Below, piece after piece: positions 45,387 to 56,390 of a DNA stretch of 64,000 nt. Source of the stretch: Anastrepha obliqua (taxonomy: Eukaryota > Arthropoda > Insecta > Diptera > Tephritidae). Location of the stretch: contig NC_072896.1 of assembly GCF_027943255.1 (NCBI RefSeq), forward strand, positions 9,238,001 through 9,302,000, given 5' to 3'. The position numbers and the translations under genes are program-made. Position 1 is the stretch's first letter. Each line of letters starts with the position of its first letter. Under the pieces are notes generated by a model. It searched no databases. It was not told the origin of the DNA and saw only the letters and a program-made list of their open reading frames with translations.

Positions 45387-46438
45387 AGTGGTTAGGATTG
45401 GATTTTTTCTTTGCATTTCCTTAAAGTATGAATATTTGAAGTGAATCCGAGAAATACTTTTCGAGTTATTCAACAATTAGCAAAGGGCGCTCGGGCGCTT
45501 TGGAATCGATAGCAAAACTTTAAATGCATTTTTCTCAAAACTATTTTTTGGACTGGTGATTACTGTAACTTAGAAACCGCTTAGTAGATTTTAATGAAAT
45601 GTATACTGCTTTTCAAAAATATAAAAAACTAGTGCCTGACGAAGGTTTTTTTTAATTTAGATTTTTTTTTTAACAATTAATTGTCGGTTTTATTACACAA
45701 AATCTGAAAAATATTTATTGATGCCGTCATATTGTTAATTTTTCAAAACAAAGATTCGATCAGGCACAGGATTATCTATTAATGAAACTAATTTCTCTGG
45801 TCCGATTGATTTTTAGATGAATCTCCAAGGACTTGTGATGATCACCGCAAGGGAATCGGGAGACACGGACTCTTCACAAACAGCGATAACTTTTACAATT
45901 ATTAATTTTTTTTGAAATTTTGCTAAGGGGGGTGGGCGACTGTAACGGTTTCAGCGGAAAAAAAACATTATTTTTGGGACTTTTTTTCTTAAATATGGAT
46001 TGAGCAAATTTATTAAAACCTTTTGTACATTATTAAGCATACTTTTAACTGTATTTTGTAATTTTTTCATGCGGGGAACGTCTTGAAAAAAAAACCATTT
46101 TGCAGTGATCCCTGTATCTGGGTCGGAAATTATTTGAAACCAAAACCAATTCAAATTTAGTCAAAGTATCATTAAATTGTTGTTAATTGGACAATAACTC
46201 CAAAAGTTTAGCTCAGATCGGCTTACAATTTTGGGAATATGTTTTTGAAATGTTAAACAATAAGATAAAGCAAAAACAAATCGATTTTTTTAAAGTGCAA
46301 ACCCTTATCCCTAAAGTAAAGTCGAAACATGATATATTAATGCTATGTTTTTATTTTTGTGAAATAAAGCAATTGACTAGCAAAAGAAAATTATTGAAAA
46401 TCATCACTTTTTCGGGCCTCTGGCTACCCCTAACCCCT
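45387..46438 (+). mobile_element. AGGGG TIR element, copy A
   Basis: The left end AGTGGTTAGG (mutated AGGGGTTAGG) lies after TA at 45385-45386, and the right end is TCTGGCTACCCCTAACCCC at about 46419-46437. The interior matches copies B and C: TTTTCGAGTTATTCAACAAT, TAACAATTAATTGTCGG, GATTATCTATTAATGAAAC, CTTGTGATGATCACCGCAAG and GTCGAAACATGAT. It carries a separate insertion at 45926-46311. Without it the element is about 665 bp. No transposase frame is present, so it is non-autonomous. TA target and short TIRs fit a Tc1/mariner-type MITE. Confidence 0.8.
45926..46311. mobile_element. 386-bp element nested in copy A
   Basis: Sequence absent from copies B and C at the same point. It begins AGGGGGGTGGGCGACTG and ends CCCTTATCCC, flanked by TA at 45924-45925 and again at 46312-46313. 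Copy C retains the empty site TTTTGCTAAAGTCAAG near 51766-51781 with a single TA. The ends are only loosely inverted. Two near-terminal GGG blocks on each side suggest relationship to the host family. Confidence 0.75.
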
Positions 46439-47925
46439 AACAAAATAAATGCCATGAATGGTTCTACACAAAAACAATAAAGATTACCGAATCAATTTGA
46501 ATTTTCGTTGAATCGGATACTTTAAATTGATCACCCTTTATTAGGGTAAATTTAAAAAAAGCAACATTTTTTGTTTAATTTTTACAATGGACTGGGCCAA
46601 AAAGCACCTTTCTAGCTCGGAGTATGACACAGGACCCCTGACACTTGAAGACAGTTTTTAATTCCTCCTCTGCATAGTAGTGACTTTTGAGTATTTGCAA
46701 GCAACAACAATTATTTTTTATCAATGAAATTCAGGTTAAATATTGTCACTAAATTCACAGTGCCTTAGTATCTCGAACGACACTTCTCCAAAGTTTGGAA
46801 AAGCTATAAAATAAAAAACACAAAAGGCAGCAGAAAATACAAAAACACATATCAAAAAGCTTTCACAGTAAACTTTGAACAGTAAACTTTTCTCCGAAAT
46901 TAGACAAATAAATTCTTTGCACGAATGCACTCACGTTTCGCTGAAAAATAATAGATAAACAACAAAACCAAAAACAAAAGCAAAAACGAAAAACACACAA
47001 ATGGCAAAGCAGCTGCAACTATATCAACTACAAATCGCATTAACATAATAACAACATGTGCCCAGCGTACGCCAAAACATGGCACATCGTAGTGCTCGGC
47101 GTAAATAAAGAAAGACACGTTTATCTTTCCATTCTAAGAAGGAATAAAAGTGAGCAAGCGTATCATTCGCCTTACCGACTGCTCGCGTACATGCATATTT
47201 ACTATATGCGCTGCATATTCACGTATGTGTGTGTGTGCAGGAATTTGTCTATTTGTAACCGTCAGCAAGTAGGTGGCCATGGATATGCGCTACGTGCAAT
47301 TTGCAATAGGTTTTTTTTTTTTTTTTTTTTTTTTCAAACCGTTCGCTTAGTATATTTTTCGCTAGCAAATTTCTAGTTTGCATTCGCTGAATATTTTTCA
47401 TTTCGCTCATTTGTGCTTTATATTTTTCTTTACATATACACACAAACATATAATTTTATATTTTAGTTAATTTTTTTTTTTTCGTTTTTGGCAAACAAAA
47501 CTCTTATCTTTTTTTCTTTCATCTGCCTCATTTCGATTCGGTATGAAAAGCCTTGCTGCCTTCATTTCCTGGCATTGAATGCCTCAGTTGTTGTGCACAG
47601 CGCGCGCGGCTGTCGGCTGTCGAACTGCATTGTAACCGGTTCTTTGTGGCGGTTGGCGGTGAGGTCCCATGAAGGGCGAAATTGTGCTACTCTAGAGTGG
47701 GCTAGACTGCATTGTCCAGTGGCCCTTGACTGACTAGCTGTGTGTTTGAGTGGCCAAAGCAATGTGCGCTGAGATGCGAATATTTATGTGTAAATGTGGA
47801 ATGGAAGGTGATGCTGACTTGATACTCAGTCACAGTGAAGTTCAAAAATGAAAATTTAAAGTTATTAGTCAAATCAGTTAGCAATTTCTGGGTCTTAAAG
47901 GCCTCTTTAGGATTTCACTGCCTTA
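46439..47925. other. non-coding, unassigned
   Basis: A 24-base-class T run around 47311-47334, GT repeats near 47224-47240 and AT-rich sequence. No supported gene. Confidence 0.5.
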
Positions 47926-48644
47926 AGGGGTTAGGGGTAGTCAGAAGCCCGAAGAAATGATGATTTTCAATCTTTTTTTTTTTTTTTTTGATAGTCAATT
48001 GATTTATTTTACAAAAAATTAATACATCATATTTCGACTTGAATGAGCAAAATTTCAAAAAAAAATTTATAATTTTAAAATTTATCGCTGTTTGTGTGGA
48101 GCCCGTTTCTCCAGAAATTCCTTGCGGGGATCATCACAGGTCCTTGGAGATTCATCTAAAAATCGATCGTAAAGGGAAATTAGTTTCATTAATAGATAAT
48201 CTTGTGACTGATCGAACCTTTTTTCAAAATTAACAATATGGTGACCTCAGGAAATATTTTTTTTAGATTTTTTAGAAAAAACCCCGACAATTAATTTTTT
48301 GAAAAAAATCGAAATTTCTGAAAAAAAAAATTCATCGATCAGCCACTAGTTTTTTATGCTTTACAAAAGCAGTATACATTTTATTGAAATCTGCCAAGCG
48401 GTTTTCAAGTTACAGTGATCACCAGTTCAAAAAATATAGTTTTGAGAAAAACGCTTTTAAAGTTTCGCTATTTGCTCTCGAACGCTCCAGAGCGCCCGAG
48501 TGCCCTTTGTTAATTGTTGAATAACTCGAAAAGTATTTATCGGATTCACTTGAAATTTTCAATAATATTTTTAAGATATCATACTTTAAGAAAATGCAAA
48601 AACAAAGTGCAATTTTTTTTAAATTCTGACTACCCCCAGTCCTG
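47926..48644 (-). mobile_element. AGGGG TIR element, copy B (inverted)
   Basis: A complete 719-bp copy in the opposite orientation to A and C. The left terminus on the plus strand is AGGGGTTAGGGGTAGTCAGA at 47926 after TA. The right terminus is TCTGACTACCCCCAGTCCTG followed by TA at 48645-48646. The interior runs in reverse relative to copy A. This is the best copy for defining ends because both TA duplications are intact. A frame at 48039-48233 reads out the conserved interior but has no counterpart frame in A or C. Confidence 0.85.
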
Positions 48645-49540
48645 TAAGAGGGAGCATCAGCAAGGTCAAAGTATTGGGAGAAATTATTCCGATTTTATGT
48701 ACTTCATAGCTTCATTTCCTCAAGCTTAAAAAAAATTTAAATTCAAAAGACTTTTTCTTTGTAGTCCATGTTTAAGCAAACTCACCTTAATTTCATTTCC
48801 GCCTGGAAATATGCATCAAGTTGCGTTTTTTTTTTTCTTTTTCAAACTATAATTAAAATGGCGCGATGAAAATCCTCAAAATGCCAATGTATCCCACACT
48901 TTTGCAGGTAAGCACAAATGCATTGCATCATGAAACCCTTCCCAGTAGTCGCCGCTTATCGAAAAGTAATTACCGGCATGACGCTGTTGTATGTTAGCAA
49001 ACCTGGTATTTCATCAAGATCTCATCTGGAATCTGAAATAATGCACTCCATGCCCCAATGCACCAATGCACCAACGCATCGCATCAAGAAACTTTTGTCA
49101 GCAAGAACGACTTTTTTCCGCCGAGCTCAAAAAATGTATGAAAAGGTATTGGGCCGAAAGGTAATATGACATTGCAATTTATCGAGCTGCAAGAAAAAAA
49201 CCGTGAATGAGCTAATGGAACCCTTCCGCCATGCTTACCGCTTTAAAGAGTTCTGTGAAGTTTCACAAACATCAAACGTAATCACCACAATAAAGTTAAC
49301 TCGAAAAACTGATTTTTTTTAATTTTGTTTTCATCTGCCTGTATTTTTTAAATACGCCAAGTCCATGTCTTTGATTTGCTAGCATTTTCTAATTTGAAGT
49401 AATGGAACCGCATTTACTTAGTTAAAATATAATATGCGATTATCGCCTCTTTGCAAAATTTATTTGCAAACTTTCTTCACGGTACGAAACTAACTCCCAA
49501 ATCGTTTTGTTGATTGTCGGTATTATTATAACCCATGGTA
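48645..49540. other. unassigned
   Basis: No recognisable gene. A short frame at 48918-49169 has no motif. AT-rich with poly-T near 48828-48842. Confidence 0.45.
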
Positions 49541-49544
49541 TCAA

Positions 49545-49910
49545 CATATGATCACCACTGGAATCATTGAGGACCCAATGTGCCTGTCTTGCTTGGAGGA
49601 GGCGGATAGCACTGATCACTTCCTGCCTTTGCTAGAACAAGGCTACGAATTTTGTGTTCCGATGTCGTGAGAAAGAGTAATGCTCGTTCTCGAAAACTGG
49701 AGGACATTAACAGATTTGCCAAAGAATCTGGCAAATTCTCACAGAACTAACTATCTCTATCTCTGTCTCTATTCTTTCCTATCTCTTTCTCTGGTACTTT
49801 CCTCCTTTCTTCCTTGGCTCTTTCCTCTTTCCAGAGCTCTAAATGCAATGGGCTTTTTAGCCTGAGTGTTTTAGGAGCCACCAAAACTCTTGGTGCTCCT
49901 TAGCTCGATC
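49545..49910 (+). mobile_element. RNase H LINE 3' end
   Basis: MITTGIIEDPMCLSCLEEAD followed by STDHF gives the zinc-binding tail (Cys-x2-Cys...His), matching the minus-strand fragment at 38740 (MGIIDDPICLSC). The next frame reads LVLENWRTLTDLPKNLANSH. A pyrimidine-rich 3' UTR (CTCTATCTCTGTCTC and relatives, 49750-49840) leads to AATGCAATGGGCTTTTTAGC. Truncated upstream of the zinc tail. Confidence 0.7.
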
Positions 49911-50018
49911 TATTCAAATGTCAATTTCAACCCCCAAATAAGCTTATGAAAATGAATCGGTTAAGTTTTTCAGCAGTAAGTACAAGGATTTCTTGAATCC
50001 CAGAATTATAAAATACCC

Positions 50019-52290
50019 ATGAAAAAAGCCATTATTGAGCTATTGTTAGAGATTAAAAACTCTTCTCCATCGGATGTCGACGGTCTTTCTGTATCATTGC
50101 TTATACATTGTCACTCTATGGTGCAACCTCTTAAACTAATTTTTAATAACTCCTTGGATGAAGGAATATTTATTGATGATTGGAAGCTGATTTCAGTCAC
50201 TCCAAGTTAAAAAAGGGGCAATAAGAGCAATATTGCGAATGACAGATGAATTTCTAAATTATCTGCTGTCTGTAAACTTTTTGAACGCGTTGGCAAAGAC
50301 AAGTTATACCTATGTATTTTAGTCGTAGGCAGCATGTTTTTGTAGTTGCATGATCCACATTATCAAACTTGTGAGTTTTTTATGAAAATTGCCCCACAGG
50401 CTACAGAGTAGATATCAAATGGACGCGTTATACACGGACTTCTCTAAAGCCTTCGATAAAATTTCCCATACGATTTTAGTAACTAAAGTGCCATTTCTTG
50501 GGTTTCATTTAGATTTCCCTGATTGTATGCGACTCTATTTAATAAAGAGGTGCAGCGTAGAAGTAATCGATGGGGTTTCTTCGGAACAGTACAGTACCAC
50601 CTCTGGTGTACCTTAGGGTAGTATTTTAGGGCCTTTGTTATTTGTTTTACTTATTAATAATATGTGTTCGTGTTTTTCCTTTGCTAATTTTCTTCTCTTT
50701 ACTGATGATCTAAAATTGTATGCTAAATTATTAAAAACTGTATGATAAATTATAATTATGAGATATTCTAGTAATTCAGCCGTCCGACAGTCTGAGCTGA
50801 ACAATTTATTTTCCTAGTGCCTTAGGAATCGTATGTTGCTTAGTATTGAAAAATCCATAAAATCACATTTTCTAAGCTTCAAACCCCCATTTATAAATTA
50901 TACATATCTTGCTTCGTCTGTTAGGGATTTTTTTTTGATTGAAGGCACGATATTATCACGCACTTATATGATGCCGTGTCCAATTCACTTGCTATGCTCG
51001 CTTTCGCAAGACGCCACTCATCGCACTTCACTGACCCATATACCCATAGGGGTTAGGGGTAGTCAGAATTTTCAAAAAATTTGATTTTTTTTTTTTGCAT
51101 TTTCTTAAAAATATTGTGTGAAAATTTGAAGTGAATCCGTCGAATACTTTTTGAGTTATTCATCAATTAACAAAGGGCCCTCGGAGCATTCCTGAGCAAG
51201 TAGCTGGAGGATGCACGTATGAAGGTGGCAAATAAGTGCATTAACAACAACACTTGAGAAGGGAGAATGCTACGTAGGCAACCGCAAACCGATATTTTGG
51301 AAGCTGCTATGACAGCTGAAGAACTATTATATGGCCCAGAAATAGATGATACAGTGTAAGTAATTAAATAATTCGTATAACTCTACATAAATCGATAGCA
51401 AAACCTTCAATACGTTTTTCTCAAAACAATTTTTTTGTAACTTGTGAGCACTGTAACTTAAAAACGGCTTGGCAGATTTCAATAAAATTTATACAAACAT
51501 AAAAAACTCGTGCGCTGATTTTTTTTTTTCAAAAATTTTGATTTTTTTTTTAACAATTAATTGTCGGTTTTTTCCCGAAAATCTAAAAAATATTTCCTGA
51601 GGTCGATCAGACGCAAGATTATCTATTAATAAAACTGATTTCTCTTGTCCAATTGATTTTAGATTAATCTCCACGGACTTGTGATAATCACCGCAAGGGA
51701 CTTCTGGAGAAACGAGCTCCACACAAACAGCGATAGTTTTGAGTTAATTTTTTTTTTTTAATTTTGCTAAAGTCAAGTCGAAACATGATGTATTTATTAA
51801 GCAATTGACTAGCAATTATAGAATTATTTGAAAATCATAATTGTTTTGGTCTCTGGCTACCACTAACCCCTTAAGATACTATACTCTGCGTTTTCACGTA
51901 TAGATTATGCTGCTTTTCCTTATAAATCAAGTGGTAGACGTTTCGCACTACATTCACTCAATATCTCAGACCTGAAACCATTATACGAATCTCGGTGTCA
52001 ATTGATTAGTCTTTTTCCATTAAGTAACAGAGGTACACTTCAGGCCGTATCATTACCTTTGATCGCGTTAATGGCGAAATTGGCTGTTCTAGAAAGCATT
52101 TACTTTAATGTTCCTTGCGAAATTTTCGCCGTTGCAAGATTTTTCGCGTTGGCTTTAGTAGGGCATTGCCATAAAGTGCTAGTGCGCCACTCGTTAGAAC
52201 GTTGCCTGATTTTAATTATCGCTAAACTTTTTTGGATTTGGACCTTTCTGGGGCCAAACAAGTATTTCGAGTAAAAGTAAAAATTAAACG
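50019..52290 (+). mobile_element. CR1/jockey-like LINE, interrupted by TIR element copy C
   Basis: RT blocks appear in order through frameshifts: NSSPSDVDGLSVSLL, FIDDWKLISVTPS, NKSNIANDR, ISKLSAVCKLFERVGKDKL, then YTDFSKAFDKISHTILVTK (motif A). ATSGVPQGS is represented by TTSGVP-stop-GSILGPLLF. FTDDLKLYAK at 50698-50709 and beyond stands in for YADD. The 3' part resumes after 51871 with LHSLNISDLKPLYESRCQL and ISLFPLSNRG near 51945-52015. There is no endonuclease. The gap 51049-51871 is an inserted TIR element. Clade inferred from block wording. Confidence 0.75.
51049..51871 (+). mobile_element. AGGGG TIR element, copy C
   Basis: An 823-bp copy in the same orientation as A. The left end GGGGTTAGGGGTAGTCAGAA lies after TA at 51047-51048, and the right end CTACCACTAACCCCT is followed by TA at 51872-51873. 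Interior phrases match A and B. About 180 bp between 51205 and 51385 has no counterpart in the other copies. It keeps the empty site for the element nested in copy A. It is inserted into the CR1-like LINE, whose sequence continues on both sides. Confidence 0.85.
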
Positions 52291-53404
52291 ACTCGCGCTT
52301 GTTAGTTCATTTAACTATTTAACAATAATAGAAAAGCGAAACCTAGCTGGATATTATAAGCAGAATATTTTACTTGTGTCAGCGCCTTCGAGCCATAAGA
52401 TTCCACCGCCAATCTCTGATTGGTAGTTTATGCGATTTTCAGAAGATAAATAGGGTGATTACCATGGGCTGGTAGGCCATTAGCCAAACAGACTACAAAA
52501 ATTGCAAGCAAAATGTAATTCTATGAAGTAAAGAAATTTTGCAAAAAAAAATTATAAATAAATTAAGCATACATACGAACTTGCAACATTAAATTATACT
52601 TCATACACTGCATTTACGTTGCACATTTACATAGGTACTATGCCTAGGTACTTAGTAATACACACACACACACACATACACCGAAGTAGTCTACGCGTAC
52701 TATGGAATTCTCGAAGAGTGTGCAATGACTTGTAAAAATATTGTTTATTGTATATCTATAAGCAACTATTCTAAGGTCGTACATCGGTATGCAGTACATC
52801 ACTCAAGCATTTGCAGTCACTCAAATGGCAAGACGATTCTGTGCTTTATGAGCAAACTTCGCATTGCTGACCAGACCGGACAATTACCCACCACCCATCA
52901 GCAGCATTGGCAGCATCACCAGCTTTGCATTTGCACCATTTGATGCAATCAATTTTATGTTTGGCTGCGTTGGACAATTCATAATATGAATATTTTGCAA
53001 ATTGTCTGCTGCATTACGACGATAGATATGTACACACATACATATTTACGTACATACATACAGGGCGTATGAATTTGTAATGACTCGAAAAGCTTCAAGG
53101 AATAGACAAAGGGCCAGAAGTGAAGGCAATTGTGACCGAAAGTTACTAAGTCCTTCAATTAAATCTGAGTGTCTTTGAGTGCTAGGTAGATAAATGGTAA
53201 CTTTTTTGAGGTTGTGAACTTTGAAATGAAATTAAATCCTTAAATACCCAAGAATGACAGAAACAGGATTGCGCCCATCGGAGAGTGCATAACGTCACAT
53301 TAGTGTAGCACTGAGATCTTTGATACAGTCTATTGCGTTTCCCCGCGAGTTTACAATGGAAGCCTTCTAATGGACTTGAGCACTTCTGTGAGCTTTTTGA
53401 TCTA
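52291..53404. other. non-coding with microsatellites
   Basis: (CA)n at 52660-52675, TACA/TACG patches near 53030-53062. No supported gene; the short frames lack motifs. Confidence 0.5.
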
Positions 53405-54225
53405 TATTGTCAGAGGATGTGAGTGAGTCTTCATCTTACGAGAGCTGCATATTCCCAGAAAATGTGCTCCGGTATCTCATCGCACAGCTCGCAAAACAGA
53501 AATAAACTTGACTCGACAAATCCTAGTCTCCTGAGCTAATAACGAAGACAATAGTATGCAGTGAAACTTCGCAAGTCCTCGCTATACAATTTTAAGAGCC
53601 TACTTGACGCTCCTCTAGAAGAAATGATAAACTTGTTTGCCTGTCTCTGTAGTGAATTTTCCACTCGGTATCGTTTAAGTTCCGTATTTTCCCAGTCGTT
53701 GACAATTTTCTTTATGTCGGCTTTAGTAAGCCCGACGAATTCCTTTGATTCCTGACTAGTGTGACTAGTGTCTCAGACTATAATTTACTGCGTAAGAGTG
53801 CAGTGAAACTTCGTAGGTCCTCGCTATCCAAGAGCCTACTTGACGCTACTCTAGACAGAAGGATGCATTATTTTATACGCCTCTGTCCTGGACTTTCCAA
53901 CCAGTGTCGTGTGCATTTCGTATTCTCCCCGTCGTTGGCAATTTCCTTCATGTCTGCTTTAGTAAGCCCGAGGAAGGGCTCTGTTTCTTGAAATTTTGAT
54001 GTAGTATCTAATTTCACTAGGCTATCCGCATGTTCCTTGTTGTCATGACCTTCATGTCCTGCTACTCAGCCCAGCAAGATGGTGTTCCTTGCTCCCAGCG
54101 TATGGAGGAGAGTGAAGCATTCCTTAACAAGTTTAAATGTTATTGGGCAAGACTGCCGTACACGCAGGGCTGCCTGGCTGTCTGGCAAAACACAGATGCG
54201 CTTTTGAAGTAGGCGTTCTCTGCCT
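53405..54225 (-). mobile_element. RNase H LINE fragment with internal duplication, minus strand
   Basis: On the minus strand ICVLPDSQAALRVRQSCPIT (second Asp, about 54195-54136) is followed by LVKECFTLLHTLGARNTILL and VAGHEGHDNKEHADSLVK (WVPGH...ADxLA block). TEPFLGLTKADMKEIAND follows, and the zinc tail is FCELCDEIPEHIFWEYAALV near 53490-53430. The stretch between is duplicated: the phrase beginning GCAGTGAAACTTCG occurs on the plus strand at 53558 and 53800, a 242-bp tandem repeat. RT is missing. Confidence 0.75.
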
Positions 54226-55905
54226 CAAATTTCTATGACATGGAGATACGCCGTAAAGACTGTAGAATCCACTAACATCGATCGTTTAAAGTTGGGCCAA
54301 AAAGTCCTACCAGTCCTACCAGACAGTCCTTCTTGCGACTTTCTTTCTCTTTCTAGACAATTGCTAAACTAGGTTTAGGTTAGGTTTGGCAGCCGCATCG
54401 CACATAGAGGCAACCATGCCACTTAGACGACGAAATGCGTCCGTTGTGAACCGGACTAAGAACCACTTTTTATGACAGTTATGTTGGTTACATCGGTTAT
54501 ATTATCTATCCCTAAATAGATTTCTCAGATGTTTTAAGGAGTCAGAGAGAAAACTGTGAAGAGAAGTTAGTCTTACTTCCCTCTAATTCTCATTTTTTCA
54601 GCCACACTTATTATTTAAGGTCTCAAGCATTTACTATGCGCTTCTATGCGTGACTGCTTCGGTTCCGTCCACCTCCTCAAATCGATGCCGCCAGCCCTCT
54701 GTACGCGAGCTTCATAAGACCAATTTTAGTTTACGAGCAAATTTATTGAAACTCGTAGAAAAAGAAAGGCAAGTAATATTTTCTCAATTTGCAACATTTA
54801 CGCCACGGCAATAAAATTCATTTGGAGCGAAATGCGCAAGAGGAAAATTATAGACAGATATCAAATGGATCAACACATATGCGCAAATGGCATTGTTATA
54901 CAAATACACACATTCACATACACATGCACACATTTAAAAATTTATTCGCAAAAGGACGTGAGTACGTGCTATCGTCCAGATTTGAGAAATAAGGCAAATA
55001 TATGAGAAATGCTTCTCATGCGTTTGTAATTTCCCTAGCACATACTCGTACGTGGGTATGTATGTATGTATGTATGCATGTATGTATGTATGTGTGCGTC
55101 AGTATTTCTGCCTGCATTGCAAATGTACGTGCAAGCTTTTCACACAACTACGCTGCTTAATTTATTTTTGCTAGAAAATTGCATAAATCCTGTTTGCTGA
55201 AATGCATTTCACTATTTCCTTTCCTAGAAATTCATTTGGACTTCCTCCATTTAAGCTCCTGCTTTGTATGGCTAGCATTGATGCCAATTTTTTTTTTATT
55301 TAATTTTTTGTCTGTTAAGAAAATCAACTGAGTTTCTCTCAATTTTATTGCACCATAGAGATTTATGAAATTTAAATGCAACGAAATTAAATTTATTTCA
55401 TTGGAAAAAAAGGATCAGAAAAACGCATTACGTATACGCAGTGTTGTGCGTTTATGGATTTTGTATTGAGTTTTGTGCTGCGTTAGTAAATGTGTGTTAG
55501 TTCACTTATATTAGCATTTTCTGAAAATATGAGTGTTTGAGCTGCTTTGAATTTTTCAAAAGCAAAAATGAATACATCTTTGCAAAAATAAATTGCAGAT
55601 ATTTTACATAAGCCAATTAGAAGCTTTTTAAACGGCAAATAGTAGAAATAGAAAGTGAGAAATTCTTTTGAATTTCGAATTCACATTTGATTTATTATTT
55701 CGATTTAAGAAAAGAAAGGATTTCCGCAACATAATTCTGCTTTCAAATACCACTTTGACAAATACATAAATTTAATGCAAGACTTTTTCACTTAAAGCCA
55801 ACTGATGAGTTTTAAATGAGATATAAAAATACAAAATAAAATACAATACAAAATACAATACAAATACAGAAAATACATTCGTTGAACTAATACTCGTACT
55901 GTATA
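54226..55905. other. non-coding with TATG microsatellite
   Basis: GTATGTATGTATG-type repeat at about 55056-55092, CACA patches near 54905-54930. TTTAGGTTAGGTTTGG near 54372-54387 resembles LINE tails on the minus strand. No gene supported. Confidence 0.5.
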
Positions 55906-56078
55906 GCGGCCGCCGTAGTCGAATGGGTTAGCGCGTGACTACTATTCCGAATTCAGACTTGAAACTGTAGGTCCCTCCATTTTGTAGAACAACATCAAGA
56001 CGCTCGCCACAAATAGAAGGAGGAGCTCGGCCAAACATCCAGAAAGGATGTACGCGCCAATTATATATATATACATAT
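55906..56078 (+). mobile_element. tRNA-derived SINE, copy S2 with internal deletion
   Basis: The tRNA-like head GCGGCCGCCGTAGTCGAATG (A-box-like at 55916-55927) passes directly into the late body, GAAACTGTAGGTCCCTCC, ACAACATCAAGACGCTCGCC and GGAGGAGCTCGGCCAAACAT. It ends TACGCGCCAATTATATATAT at about 56051-56070. The B box and central body are missing compared with S1 and S4. The TA tail is followed immediately by another repeat at 56079. Confidence 0.85.
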
Positions 56079-56390
56079 TAGGGCGGGTCGATTTAAAAAT
56101 CGCTCATTGGTCTGTGAAAATCGTATTCTAGGGATCAAAACAAGAAACTTTGCCGAAGGAACCATACCTCTTAAACGAATTCTGATGTCCCACAATTTGG
56201 GTCGAACTAAAAATCCTACTTTGACCCATTTAGAGTGCTCCAATCGAGTCCGAATGTATGACCGACCCACACTAACTTTGGACGGCCGATCCACCCATAC
56301 CAGTGGCACACCCCGTGGAACTCCCCTGGGGGGTTCCCCATACAATCATTTCAAAATATCACCATTTTTGGCCTTTACATGAGAAAAGAA
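56079..56390. repeat. GGGCGGGTCG dispersed repeat candidate
   Basis: This starts TTAGGGCGGGTCGATTTAAA at 56078 at the end of the SINE tail. Both strands are open over about 280 bp (minus 56061-56345, plus 56107-56382), which is unusual here. A strong short palindrome, GGAAC-T-CCCC facing GGGG-G-GTTCC, lies at 56317-56337. GC content is well above the surroundings. I have seen similar wording in fly repeats but cannot name it. No TIRs found. Confidence 0.45.

Noticed and set aside
55906..55980. Possible functional tRNA gene
   Set aside because: Only the 5' half looks tRNA-like. The B box and acceptor pairing are missing and the sequence continues into a SINE body.
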